A stretch of DNA of 64,000 nucleotides from Stutzerimonas xanthomarina. GTDB lineage: Bacteria > Pseudomonadota > Gammaproteobacteria > Pseudomonadales > Pseudomonadaceae. The notes beneath the pieces are model-generated. The model was not told where the DNA came from, did no database searches, and worked only from the letters and a program-made list of their open reading frames with translations. The stretch is from contig NZ_RHQM01000004.1 of assembly GCF_003935375.1 (NCBI RefSeq), forward strand, positions 1 to 64,000, given 5' to 3'. A program made the translations under genes and the position numbers. Below, piece after piece: positions 9,021 to 17,232 of the stretch; positions within the stretch are counted from its first letter, which is position 1; the number at the start of each line of letters is the position of its first letter.

Positions 9021-9722
9021 ATGAAGACTGTCCTGGCGACACTGGCACTGAGCACCCTGCTGGTTGCAATCGGCGGCGCGCTGGTGGTGTATTCCGGCAT
9101 CATCGATGTCGGCGCGGACGCCCCGCACAGCGCGCCACTGCACGCCGTGCTGGAGACCACCCGTGAACGCGCCGTGGCCGTGCGCGCCCGCGACCTCGAA
9201 GTGCCGACGCTGGGGTCTGCGGAGCAGATTCGTTCCGGGGCGGGCAACTACGCGGCCATGTGCGTCGGTTGCCACCTGGCGCCCGGCGTCGAGCCGACCG
9301 AACTGAGCCAGGGCCTCTACCCCGCGCCCCCAACGCTTGCCGAGGACTCCCGCGACAACGACCCGGCCGCGACTTTCTGGGTCATCAAGCATGGACTCAA
9401 GTCCACCGGCATGCCGGCGTGGGGCAAGTTCATTGACGACCGCTACATCTGGTCGCTGGTCGCCTTCGTCGAACAACTGCCCTCACTCACCCCGCTGGAA
9501 TACCAGACGCTGGTGGACTCTAGTGACGGCCACCAGCACGGTGGCGGTGAATCGGACATGCACGATCACAGCGGCCAGCATCCCGCTCCTGCCGCCGAAC
9601 AGCAGCCGGCCGGCGCAGACCATCATCAGGGCGCACACGACGGCCATGCGCCGGCGCAATCAGAAGCAGCACCGCAAGCCGATGTACACCACCACCCGGA
9701 CGGTAGCCGCCACGTGCATTGA
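9021..9722 (+). CDS. c-type cytochrome with His-rich C-terminal tail
   Basis: A 233-residue protein beginning with an N-terminal hydrophobic helix (about 5-25; signal peptide or anchor). It carries one haem site, C81-V-G-C84-H85, with M131 in STGMPAW a likely sixth ligand, which makes a class I cytochrome c domain of about 100 residues. Residues 169-233 are an added tail with 14 His in 65 residues (clusters HDH, DHH, VHHHP, HVH), probably metal binding. It starts 10 bases after copB with a TGAGG ribosome site, so it belongs to the copper operon. It may accept electrons from CopA or copper, which is inference. Confidence 0.82.
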   Translation: MKTVLATLALSTLLVAIGGALVVYSGIIDVGADAPHSAPLHAVLETTRERAVAVRARDLEVPTLGSAEQIRSGAGNYAAMCVGCHLAPGVEPTELSQGLYPAPPTLAEDSRDNDPAATFWVIKHGLKSTGMPAWGKFIDDRYIWSLVAFVEQLPSLTPLEYQTLVDSSDGHQHGGGESDMHDHSGQHPAPAAEQQPAGADHHQGAHDGHAPAQSEAAPQADVHHHPDGSRHVH

Positions 9723-9767
9723 TGCGCTGCGCCATGAACGGCGCAATCGTCCTTCAAGCCGTTCGCT

Positions 9768-10307
9768 TCAGCGCTTCGCCTCGATCTGTCCGACTCGCTC
9801 CAGCCAGCCCGACTCCAGGCGTGGCTGGTCGGTGTCCATGTTCCGCGCCTCCATCGCCTCGCGGTGACGATCAATCTCGGCAACCGAATCGCTGAGGCCG
9901 CTGGAGTTGCCATCGAGCCGATGCATCTGCGTCAGCCCCAGGTGATAGAAGCGCAGCAGCTTCATCGCATCCGGATCGCCCGCACTTACGCCTGCCTTGA
10001 CCTGGTGCATCATGTTGGTCACACGCATCAGGCTGCGCTTGAGCTGCCAGCCGTACACCGCCGCCGCCATCCACGGCTGCTGCCAGTACAGCCACCTGAC
10101 GATTCCGATCGTCAGCGCCAGTCCGGCCACGACGCCGACGATGTTCAGCCGCAGGTTGTCGCCACCGGGCTCACCGAACAGCGCCACGGCGAGGGTCGAC
10201 AGGCCCATGGCGAGGACTGCAAAGGTCGCGGCGACGATCAGCGTGCTGCGCCGGGTCTGCTGGCGATAGGTTTCGGGGCTGAGCGGAACGATCTCGAATA
10301 GCACCAC
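9768..10307 (-). CDS. DUF3087 family membrane protein
   Basis: A 179-residue protein with two predicted TM helices (about 22-45 and 55-75), then a mostly helical, charged C-terminal part facing one side of the membrane. Sequence and length match the DUF3087 family of Pseudomonas and relatives, which has no assigned function. The start is GTG at 10307, nine bases after AAGGA; a second GTG follows directly. It is convergent with the cytochrome gene, with 45 bases between, so it is not part of the copper operon. Confidence 0.75.
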   Translation of the reverse strand: MVLFEIVPLSPETYRQQTRRSTLIVAATFAVLAMGLSTLAVALFGEPGGDNLRLNIVGVVAGLALTIGIVRWLYWQQPWMAAAVYGWQLKRSLMRVTNMMHQVKAGVSAGDPDAMKLLRFYHLGLTQMHRLDGNSSGLSDSVAEIDRHREAMEARNMDTDQPRLESGWLERVGQIEAKR

Positions 10308-10439
10308 AGGGCGATGTCCTTGGCTGAGGCGGAAGATGAGCGGTGGCCATTATCACCTCAATCGGCGAGCGATGACTGACGCAGCGCAGTTTCTTCCGGG
10401 ACCCGGCTATGCTGGAGCCGCCCTCAACTGGAGAACCCC

Positions 10440-10940
10440 ATGCGCCGCCTTGCCACGCCCGCCGATGAGCAGCGGGTCTACGACATCTACATGCACCCGG
10501 ACGTGGTGCCCTACCTGGGCTTCGATCCCATGCCGCGCGAGCACTTCGGCAAGGTCTTCGAGCCGCTGTTCGAAAGCGCCAGCTTCTATGTCTTCGAAGA
10601 CGACGGCGTGGCGCAGGGCTTCTACAAGGTGCAGCGCCATCTGGGCCGTGCCGCCCATGTGGCCTACCTCGGCACCCTGGCCGTCGCGCCCGAGGTCAGG
10701 GGCAGCGGCCTGGCGCGACGGATGATGCAGGAAGCCCTCGACAAGCTGGCCGCCAGCGGCATTCGTCGTGTGGAATTGACGGTGGAAGCGGACAACCCGC
10801 GGGCGATCGCCTTCTACGAGCGTTTCGGCTTCGTCCACGAAGGCACGCAACGCGCTGCCTACAAGCGCAGCAGCGACGACGGCTTCGTCGACGAACTGAT
10901 GTATGGCCTGTTGCTGGGACCCGGGCGGGTCCCAGCGTAG
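10440..10940 (+). CDS. GNAT-family N-acetyltransferase
   Basis: A 166-residue single GNAT domain. The acetyl-CoA-binding motif A is visible as LAVAPEVRGSGLARRMM (about 79-97), followed by VELTVEADNPRAIAFYERFGF, the motif B segment that closes the fold. The substrate cannot be told from sequence. ATG 10440 is preceded by GGAG. The last codons contain a 9-bp inverted repeat (10914-10935) that could help end transcription between this gene and the convergent wrbA. It appears to stand alone. Confidence 0.85.
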   Translation: MRRLATPADEQRVYDIYMHPDVVPYLGFDPMPREHFGKVFEPLFESASFYVFEDDGVAQGFYKVQRHLGRAAHVAYLGTLAVAPEVRGSGLARRMMQEALDKLAASGIRRVELTVEADNPRAIAFYERFGFVHEGTQRAAYKRSSDDGFVDELMYGLLLGPGRVPA

Positions 10941-10955
10941 GTACTGCGTCGTTCG

Positions 10956-11555
10956 TCAGCCCTTGAGCTTGCTGGTGATCTTCGCCACATGCTCGCCCTG
11001 GTAGCGCGCGATGGCCAGTTCCTTCTCCGAAGGCTGGCGCGAGCCGTCGCCACCGGCGATGGTCGTGGCGCCGTAGGGCGTGCCACCGTTGGTTTCGGAG
11101 ATATCGAAGAACTCGCTGATGCCATAACCGGTCGGCACGATGACCATGCCGTGGTGCGCCAGGGTGGTCCAGGTCGAGGTGATGGTCATCTCCTGCCCGC
11201 CGCCGGTGCCGGTCGAGGCGAACACGCTGGCGACCTTGCCGTGCAGCGCGCCCTTGGCCCACAGGCCGCCGGTGCGGTCGAGGAAGTTGCGCATCTGCCC
11301 GGACATGTTGCCGAAGCGGGTCGGGGTGCCAAAGATGATGCCGTCGTAGTTCGGCAGCTCGTTCGGATCGGCGATGTCGGCTGGCTGATCGACCTTGCCG
11401 CCGGCGTTGCGGAAGGCGTCTTCCGGCATGGTTTCCGGCACGCGCTTGATCGTGACCTCGACGCCCGGGACGCGGCGCGCACCTTCGGCGACGGCATTGG
11501 CCATGGTTTCGATGTGGCCGTACATCGAGTGATAGAGCACGAGAATCTTCGCCAT
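10956..11555 (-). CDS. wrbA: NAD(P)H:quinone oxidoreductase WrbA
   Basis: A 199-residue flavodoxin-like protein, the usual WrbA length. The FMN phosphate loop is in the N-terminal strand-turn ([15 protein letters not shown]), followed by [18 protein letters not shown] and the conserved [11 protein letters not shown] segment. WrbA reduces quinones by two electrons and limits redox cycling. ATG 11555 is chosen over an upstream in-frame start because of AGGAAAG just before it and because the domain begins there. It lies 83 bases behind the pirin gene on the same strand, a common pair in Pseudomonas. Confidence 0.93.
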   Translation of the reverse strand: MAKILVLYHSMYGHIETMANAVAEGARRVPGVEVTIKRVPETMPEDAFRNAGGKVDQPADIADPNELPNYDGIIFGTPTRFGNMSGQMRNFLDRTGGLWAKGALHGKVASVFASTGTGGGQEMTITSTWTTLAHHGMVIVPTGYGISEFFDISETNGGTPYGATTIAGGDGSRQPSEKELAIARYQGEHVAKITSKLKG

Positions 11556-11638
11556 CTTGCTTTCCTCTTTCGGTGGGTAAGTCTGAATAAAGTCGTGGAT
11601 GGGATAACGCACCAGGCGGGTCGTTCCGACGCGGGGCG

Positions 11639-12337
11639 TCAGAGCGACTCGACCAGGATGACTTCGCTGTCGGTCACGGCTCTGATGCTCAGCCGCGCCT
11701 CGTCGCGCACGGCCACGCCATCGCCCGCGGCGACCGCAAGTCCGTTGATTTCGATCTGGCCGCTGGCAGGCACCAGATACACCCGGTGCCCGGCGCCAAT
11801 TTCGTAGTCAGCGCTCTGCCCTGCTGCAAGCGTAGCCGCTGCCAGGCGGGCCTCGGCACGAATCGGCAGCGCCTCGTCATCGCCGGGCAGACCACTGGCG
11901 AGCGTGACGAAGGCGCCAGCGCGCTCGCCGCTGGGGAACTGGCGAGTGCCCCAGGCCGGCGGCAGGCCGGTCTGCTGCGGGTGAATCCAGATCTGGAAAA
12001 TGCGCGTTTCCACGTCTTCCAGGTTGTACTCGCTGTGCACGATGCCGGTGCCGGCGCTCATCACCTGCACATCGCCAGCGACGGTACGGCCGCGGTTGCC
12101 GAGGCTGTCTTCATGGGTGATGGCGCCCCGGCGGACGTAGGTGATGATTTCCATGTCCCGGTGCGAGTGAGGTTCGAACCCCGATTGCGGCGCGATGCTG
12201 TCGTCGTTCCATACACGCAGGCGGCCCCAGCGCATGCGTTCGACGTCGTGATAACCAGCAAAGGAAAAGTGATGACGCGCGTTCAGCCAGCCGTGCTGCG
12301 CATGGCCAAGCTGGGCATATGGACGTAGTTCGATCAT
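11639..12337 (-). CDS. pirin family protein (bicupin)
   Basis: A 232-residue bicupin. The N-terminal metal site is seen in [10 protein letters not shown] and GIVHSEYN, giving the His-His-His-Glu set of pirins. FQIWIHP and the C-terminal cupin (about 130-232) follow. Bacterial pirins of the YhhW kind can act as quercetin dioxygenases, but the physiological substrate is usually unknown. Start ATG 12337 has GGAGA upstream; the longer frame adds unrelated residues. It probably forms an operon with wrbA, suggesting a quinone or phenolic stress role, which is inference. Confidence 0.88.
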   Translation of the reverse strand: MIELRPYAQLGHAQHGWLNARHHFSFAGYHDVERMRWGRLRVWNDDSIAPQSGFEPHSHRDMEIITYVRRGAITHEDSLGNRGRTVAGDVQVMSAGTGIVHSEYNLEDVETRIFQIWIHPQQTGLPPAWGTRQFPSGERAGAFVTLASGLPGDDEALPIRAEARLAAATLAAGQSADYEIGAGHRVYLVPASGQIEINGLAVAAGDGVAVRDEARLSIRAVTDSEVILVESL

Positions 12338-12437
12338 CTCGTTCTCCGCAGATCGGGGCACCGGGACGAATCCGGCCAATGAGGGAGATGATCCATTCAA
12401 TCAGATCAATATTGTTTGCAATTTTCAGCCAATAACC

Positions 12438-12452
12438 ATCGATGAAATCGAT
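12438..12452. promoter_or_regulatory. palindromic repeat in the pirin/FKBP intergenic region
   Basis: ATCGAT-GAA-ATCGAT is a perfect 6-3-6 inverted repeat in the AT-rich divergent region (12338-12565), close to another dyad, ATTG-TTTG-CAAT (12411-12422). These are candidate operators for the pirin-wrbA pair or the FKBP gene. No regulator gene adjoins them. The rest of the 228-base gap shows nothing I can name. Confidence 0.3.
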
Positions 12453-12565
12453 ACGTATGCAGACGAACTGGCTTCGGCGATCTGGCGTAGCGACCAGTCT
12501 CTTGCCCGTAGCGCATTTACCTGCCACAAAGCGCTCCCCTCTTTCAGCTTTCAGGAAGCGCATGA

Positions 12566-12907
12566 ATGAACGATGAATTGCTGGTCGAAGACATTCAGCT
12601 CGGCGATGGCAAAGCGGTGGTCAAGGGTGCGCTGATCACCACCCAATACCGCGGCACGCTGAGCGACGGCACGCTGTTCGACAGCTCCTACGAGCGCGGC
12701 AAACCCTTCCAATGCGTGATCGGCACCGGTCGGGTGATCAAGGGTTGGGACATCGGGCTGATGGGCATGCGGGTCGGCGGCAAGCGCCGGCTGTTCGTGC
12801 CGGCGCAGCTGGGCTATGGCGAGCGCCAGGTCGGCGCGCATATTCCGCCCAATTCGGATCTGCACTTCGAGATCGAGCTACTCGAAGTGCTGACCCGAGA
12901 CGACTGA
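12566..12907 (+). CDS. FKBP-type peptidyl-prolyl cis-trans isomerase
   Basis: A 113-residue single FKBP domain without signal peptide, so probably cytoplasmic. The FKBP core is clear: YRGTLSDGTLFDSSYERGKPF, IGTGRVIKGWDIGLMGM, GGKRRLFVPAQLGYG and IPPNSDLHFEIELL. It lacks the metal-binding flap and tail of SlyD. Such proteins speed proline isomerisation during folding. ATG 12566 is chosen for the frame, with AGGAA about nine bases upstream. It is divergent from the pirin gene and convergent with opgH. Confidence 0.9.
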   Translation: MNDELLVEDIQLGDGKAVVKGALITTQYRGTLSDGTLFDSSYERGKPFQCVIGTGRVIKGWDIGLMGMRVGGKRRLFVPAQLGYGERQVGAHIPPNSDLHFEIELLEVLTRDD

Positions 12908-12953
12908 TCAGCCTCTCTGACGACCCCTGCGGACCGCCAGAAAGTCGCGCGTA

Positions 12954-15530
12954 TCAGGCCTCGCTGGCGAGGTCCGGGCGCGCCACACCGTGGGGATACT
13001 GCTCCCGATAGCGCGCCAACCAGACGGCCCCGGCCGGATCTTCCCAGGCGTGACGGTGCAACAGCGCCATGCCATCCGGATCGTTCAGCAGGCGCCAGCG
13101 CGCCGCCTCGGCATCCGCGCCGTCCGGGCCGACCTCCAGCACCTGACCGAGGCGCTGCTCGCGCAAACGCTCGGCGCCGGTGACCACCCTGGCATGCCGG
13201 GCGCGCGCCATGGCACAGACCAGCGCGTTGTACAGCGGATCGACCACCGCCACGAGGAAGCCATGGCGCAAGGCAACCGCCTGGTTCTGCTGCTGGTACA
13301 GGTCGGTATTGGCCAGCTCGGTGGGCGGTGCGTATTCCTCCGGGATCAGGAACAGCTTGCTGCGCCGCGCGGCCAGGCCGAGACCGGTACGGCTGGTGAT
13401 CACCGATACCGGCGCCGACAGGATCAGCGACACCACGATCGGCGCCAGCCACCAGAGAAAGGCTGCATCCAGCCAGGCGACCAGGGCCGTCCAGAGCACA
13501 CCGATGACGATCTGCGAGCCATGCCGGCGCAGGGCCTCACCCCAAGGGGTTGCGTTATCGCCGCGCTGCGGCGAGTTCCACTGCACCGACCAGCCGAGGA
13601 AGGCCGCAGTGACGAACACGCTGTGGAAGAGCATGCGCACTGGCGCCAGCAGCACCGAGAACAGCGTTTCGATCAACATCGACAGCAGCACCCGCAGCCG
13701 CCCGCCATAGGCTTCAGCACCCTGGATGCAAACCAGCAGCACGCTGAGCAGCTTGGGCAGAAACAGCAGCGTCATGGTCGCCGAGAACAGCGCGATTGCT
13801 TCCTGCGGATGCCAGCGTGGCCACAGCGGGTAAAGCTGGTTCGGCTGCAGGAAGTACTCTGGCTCCATCAGCGTATGGATCGCCAGCAGGCCGGTGGACA
13901 GCAGCAGGAAGAGGAACCATAGCGGCGCCGACAGGTAGGACATCACCCCGGTGAGGAACACCAGGCGATGCACCGTGTGCACACCACGCACCATGAACAG
14001 GCGGAAGTTCATCAGGTTGCCATGGCACCAGCGACGATCGCGCTTGAGTTCGTCGAGCAGGTTCGGCGGCAGCTCCTCGTAACTGCCCGGCAGGTCGTAG
14101 GCGATCCACACGCCCCAGCCGGCACGGCGCATCAGCGCGGCTTCGACGAAGTCGTGGGAGAGGATCGCCCCGGCGAACGAGCCGGTGCCGGGCAACGGCG
14201 CCAACGCGCAGTGGTCGATGAACGGCTTCACGCGAATGATCGCGTTGTGGCCCCAGTAGTGCGATTCACCCAGCTGCCAGAAGTTGAGCCCGGCGGTGAA
14301 CAGCGGGCCGTAGACCCGCGTGGCGAACTGCTGCAGCCGCGCATAGAGCGTGTCCATGCCCGACGCCTTGGGCGCGGTCTGGATGATGCCGGCATTCGGG
14401 TTGGCCTCCATCAGTCGGACCAGGCTGGTCAGACATTCGCCGCTCATCACGCTGTCGGCGTCCAGCACCACCATGTAGCGGTAGCTGCTGCCCCAGCGAC
14501 GGCAGAAGTCGTCGATGTTGCCGCTCTTGCGCTTCACGCGGCGCCGGCGGCGACGGTAGAAGATGTGACCGAAGCCATCCACCGCACGGCACAACTCGAC
14601 CCAGGCCTTCTGCTCGGCAACACAGGTGTCGGGGTCGTTGCTGTCGCTGAGCACGAAGATGTCGAAATGCTCGAGTTCACCGGTTGCCTTGAGCGACTCG
14701 TAAGTCGCGCGCAGGCCGGCGAACACACGCGGCACGTCCTCGTTGGCAATCGGCATCACCAGCGCCGTACGCGCCTCGGCCGGTATCGGTTCGGTGCCGG
14801 GGCTGCTGGCCGAGATGCTGTAACGGTCCTTGCCGCGCAGCAGCTGGAAGAAGCCCATCAGCGCGGTCCAGAAGCCCACCGAGACCCAGCAGAACAGCAG
14901 TGCGAAGAGCAGCAGGATGCTCGTCTGCACCACATAGGGAAGGATCTGCCGGGCTGATTCGGACAGCGGCTGGACGAACACTTCCTGCATGTCGACCAGG
15001 AACCAGCCCTGGTAAGGCAGCACCGCCTTCATCTGCCAGGTGGCAAAGGCGGTCTGGCCGAGCATCAGCACCAGCAGTGCCGCACGGCGCAGCGCCGCGA
15101 CCCGGCGCCAGCGCGCCTCGTCGAGCGGCTGCGGACTGGGCTCGAAGTGACGCCGCGGCGGCGTGCGACCCAGCATCCGGCGCCAGCCACGGCGCAGGAT
15201 ATTGGTATGCCAGGGCTCCGGCACCATGCGCGTGCGCACGATCGGCGGGGTCGACTGCACATAGGCGCGCCCCTGGTGATCCTCGGCGATCACGCCGGCG
15301 CGGTCGAACAGATCGCCCCAGCCCAGCCGCAGTCGCGCAACCACCGAATCGAGCAGACGCCGCGACGGGCTGCGCTGCGCGCTGGTCTCGGCAGACAGTT
15401 CATCATGCAGCGCGAACAGGCCGCCCCGCTCGGCCGCCTGCCTGTATCTGGCCGGGTCCTCGGTTTCGTTCAACGTCAGGCCGTCGCAATAGCTTTGCGT
15501 CAGGCCATTCACTGCATGCTGCTCATTCAT
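12954..15530 (-). CDS. opgH: OpgH, glucan glucosyltransferase of osmoregulated periplasmic glucans
   Basis: An 858-residue inner-membrane family 2 glycosyltransferase that makes and exports the beta-1,2-glucan backbone from UDP-glucose. Two or three TM helices lie before the catalytic domain, which shows [11 protein letters not shown] (donor/metal Asp), [11 protein letters not shown] (catalytic Asp region) and the acceptor-site motif RDRRWCHGN. Several TM helices follow. The ATG at 15530 overlaps the opgG stop by eight bases and lacks a ribosome site, so it depends on coupling from opgG. Length fits Pseudomonas OpgH/MdoH. Confidence 0.93.
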   Translation of the reverse strand: MNEQHAVNGLTQSYCDGLTLNETEDPARYRQAAERGGLFALHDELSAETSAQRSPSRRLLDSVVARLRLGWGDLFDRAGVIAEDHQGRAYVQSTPPIVRTRMVPEPWHTNILRRGWRRMLGRTPPRRHFEPSPQPLDEARWRRVAALRRAALLVLMLGQTAFATWQMKAVLPYQGWFLVDMQEVFVQPLSESARQILPYVVQTSILLLFALLFCWVSVGFWTALMGFFQLLRGKDRYSISASSPGTEPIPAEARTALVMPIANEDVPRVFAGLRATYESLKATGELEHFDIFVLSDSNDPDTCVAEQKAWVELCRAVDGFGHIFYRRRRRRVKRKSGNIDDFCRRWGSSYRYMVVLDADSVMSGECLTSLVRLMEANPNAGIIQTAPKASGMDTLYARLQQFATRVYGPLFTAGLNFWQLGESHYWGHNAIIRVKPFIDHCALAPLPGTGSFAGAILSHDFVEAALMRRAGWGVWIAYDLPGSYEELPPNLLDELKRDRRWCHGNLMNFRLFMVRGVHTVHRLVFLTGVMSYLSAPLWFLFLLLSTGLLAIHTLMEPEYFLQPNQLYPLWPRWHPQEAIALFSATMTLLFLPKLLSVLLVCIQGAEAYGGRLRVLLSMLIETLFSVLLAPVRMLFHSVFVTAAFLGWSVQWNSPQRGDNATPWGEALRRHGSQIVIGVLWTALVAWLDAAFLWWLAPIVVSLILSAPVSVITSRTGLGLAARRSKLFLIPEEYAPPTELANTDLYQQQNQAVALRHGFLVAVVDPLYNALVCAMARARHARVVTGAERLREQRLGQVLEVGPDGADAEAARWRLLNDPDGMALLHRHAWEDPAGAVWLARYREQYPHGVARPDLASEA

Positions 15531-17094
15531 GGGGAGGAATCTGGTAGGTCCAGGTTTCGGAAAGGGTCTTGTCGCCATCGACCAGCGCCGCACGCATCTC
15601 GACCGGGCGCGCCGGGTCGCGCACCTTCACGCGCAGCGTCAGGCGCCAGCCCTTGGTGACGGTGTTGTAGCGCAGGTTGTTTTCCACCAGCTCGGCATTG
15701 TCATCGACGCTGACGCGCGTGCTGACCGGCGCATCCTCGGCGAGCTTCTCCAGCACCGGCCCGACGAAGTCCACGACCAGAGCCGTGCTGCCATCAGGCT
15801 GGCGGATCAGGTTGGCCTGCTTGACGTCGCCGGTGGAAATACGGGTCTGTTGCACCCACGCCAGCTCAGGATCGTGCAGGCTCGGTTCGTCCATGGAGAA
15901 ATGCAGGCGATATTCCAGATCCAGCGGCTGGCCCGGCTCCGGCTGCTTTTCCGGGGACCAGAAGGCGACGATGTTGTCATTGGTCTCGTCAGGCGTCGGG
16001 ATCTCGACCAGCTCGACGTGGCCCTTGCCCCAGTCGCCGCGGGTCTCGACCCAGCCGCTCGGGCGCAGCTCGTAGCGGTCGTCCAGGTCTTCGTAGCGGT
16101 TGAAATCACGGGTGCGCTGCATCAGCCCGAAGCCCCGTGGGTTCTCCACGCTGAACGCACTGACGGCCAGACGCTTCGGATTGTTCAGCGGGCGCCAGAT
16201 CCATTCGCCATTGCCGGCATGGATCGCCAGGCCCTCGGAGTCATGCAGCTGCGGCCGGAAGTTGGTGACATTGCTCGGCTGGTTGGCGCCGAACAGGAAC
16301 ATGCTGGTCAGCGGCGCAATGCCGAGCTTGCCGACCTGCTCGCGGAGGAACACCTTGGCCTGCACGTCCAGCGTGCTGTCCTTGCCCGGTGTCAGCACCA
16401 TGCGATAGGCGCCGGTGGCGCGCGGCGAATCGAGCAGCGCGTAGATCACCAGATTGCGCCGATCAGGCTGCGGCCGCTCGACCCAGAATTCGCGGAAACG
16501 CGGAAACTCCTCGCCGACCGGCAGCGCCGTGTCGATCGCCAGCCCGCGCGCAGAAAGTCCGTACCACTGCCCCTTGCCGATGACGCGGAAATAGCTGGCG
16601 CCGAGCAGAGTCATCACCTCGTCCTGCTTGTCCTTCTTGTTCAGCGGATAGAGCACCTTGAAGCCGGCGAAGCCCAGCCCGTCCAGCGAAGCCGGGTCGA
16701 TGTCGACGCCGCCGAACTCGAACATCGAGGGGTCGTAGCGAATCTCGCGTACTTTCGTCGCGGTGATTTCATTGATGCGCACCGGCGTGTCGAAGTGCAT
16801 GCCCTGGTGATAGAAGTGCAGATGGAACGGCGTCTCGACGTCCTTCCAGTAGGCATGTTCCGGGTTGAAGCGCAGGCGCTGGTAGTCGGCGAATGCCATC
16901 TTGCGGAATTCGTCGGGCAGGTTGCTCACCGGCTCCTCGTAACGACTGGCTGCCAGCTCCTGCGCCCGCTTGGCCACATCATCCAGACTGAACGCCAGCG
17001 CACTGCCGGCCATCAGCATGCACAACCCACCTGCCAGCCCCGCCAGCATGCGCGCCGGATGGGCACCCGTATTGCGTTGAAAAATGCGTAACAC
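15523..17094 (-). CDS. opgG: OpgG, periplasmic glucan biosynthesis protein
   Basis: A 523-residue periplasmic protein needed for branching or release of osmoregulated glucans. The signal peptide is long (about 1-34, cleaved after GSALA), then [13 protein letters not shown] opens the OpgG/MdoG domain, which covers the rest of the chain. The start is GTG at 17094 with GGAGG four bases upstream; no better start precedes the signal sequence. A GCAGAG/CTCTGC hairpin (17119-17134) lies in the probable leader. It is followed directly by opgH. Confidence 0.92.
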   Translation of the reverse strand: MLRIFQRNTGAHPARMLAGLAGGLCMLMAGSALAFSLDDVAKRAQELAASRYEEPVSNLPDEFRKMAFADYQRLRFNPEHAYWKDVETPFHLHFYHQGMHFDTPVRINEITATKVREIRYDPSMFEFGGVDIDPASLDGLGFAGFKVLYPLNKKDKQDEVMTLLGASYFRVIGKGQWYGLSARGLAIDTALPVGEEFPRFREFWVERPQPDRRNLVIYALLDSPRATGAYRMVLTPGKDSTLDVQAKVFLREQVGKLGIAPLTSMFLFGANQPSNVTNFRPQLHDSEGLAIHAGNGEWIWRPLNNPKRLAVSAFSVENPRGFGLMQRTRDFNRYEDLDDRYELRPSGWVETRGDWGKGHVELVEIPTPDETNDNIVAFWSPEKQPEPGQPLDLEYRLHFSMDEPSLHDPELAWVQQTRISTGDVKQANLIRQPDGSTALVVDFVGPVLEKLAEDAPVSTRVSVDDNAELVENNLRYNTVTKGWRLTLRVKVRDPARPVEMRAALVDGDKTLSETWTYQIPPHE

Positions 17095-17118
17095 ACCGCC
17101 TCCGAATTACACGTTTGT

Positions 17119-17134
17119 GCAGAGTTCGCTCTGC
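17119..17134 (-). promoter_or_regulatory. leader hairpin upstream of opgG
   Basis: A perfect 6-bp stem (GCAGAG/CTCTGC) with a four-base loop lies 25 bases upstream of the GTG start, in the 138-base bglX-opgG gap. It has no T run, so it is not a simple terminator. It might slow read-through from bglX or affect translation. The rest of the gap shows no other feature. Confidence 0.25.
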
Positions 17135-17232
17135 TTCGCTGTGGTGAATCGCCTGACTCCAGCCGTTGCGCCGCGCGCGGCGAGCGCGACGGCGATGCCG
17201 GACTGCATGCGGTTCGCCATACAGAAAACTTC

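Noticed and set aside
10914..10935. 9-bp inverted repeat at the end of the GNAT gene
   Set aside because: No T run on either strand and it lies within coding sequence, so I do not call it a terminator.
15529..17091. 520-residue plus-strand open frame
   Set aside because: Complement of opgG; no recognisable domain and no start context.
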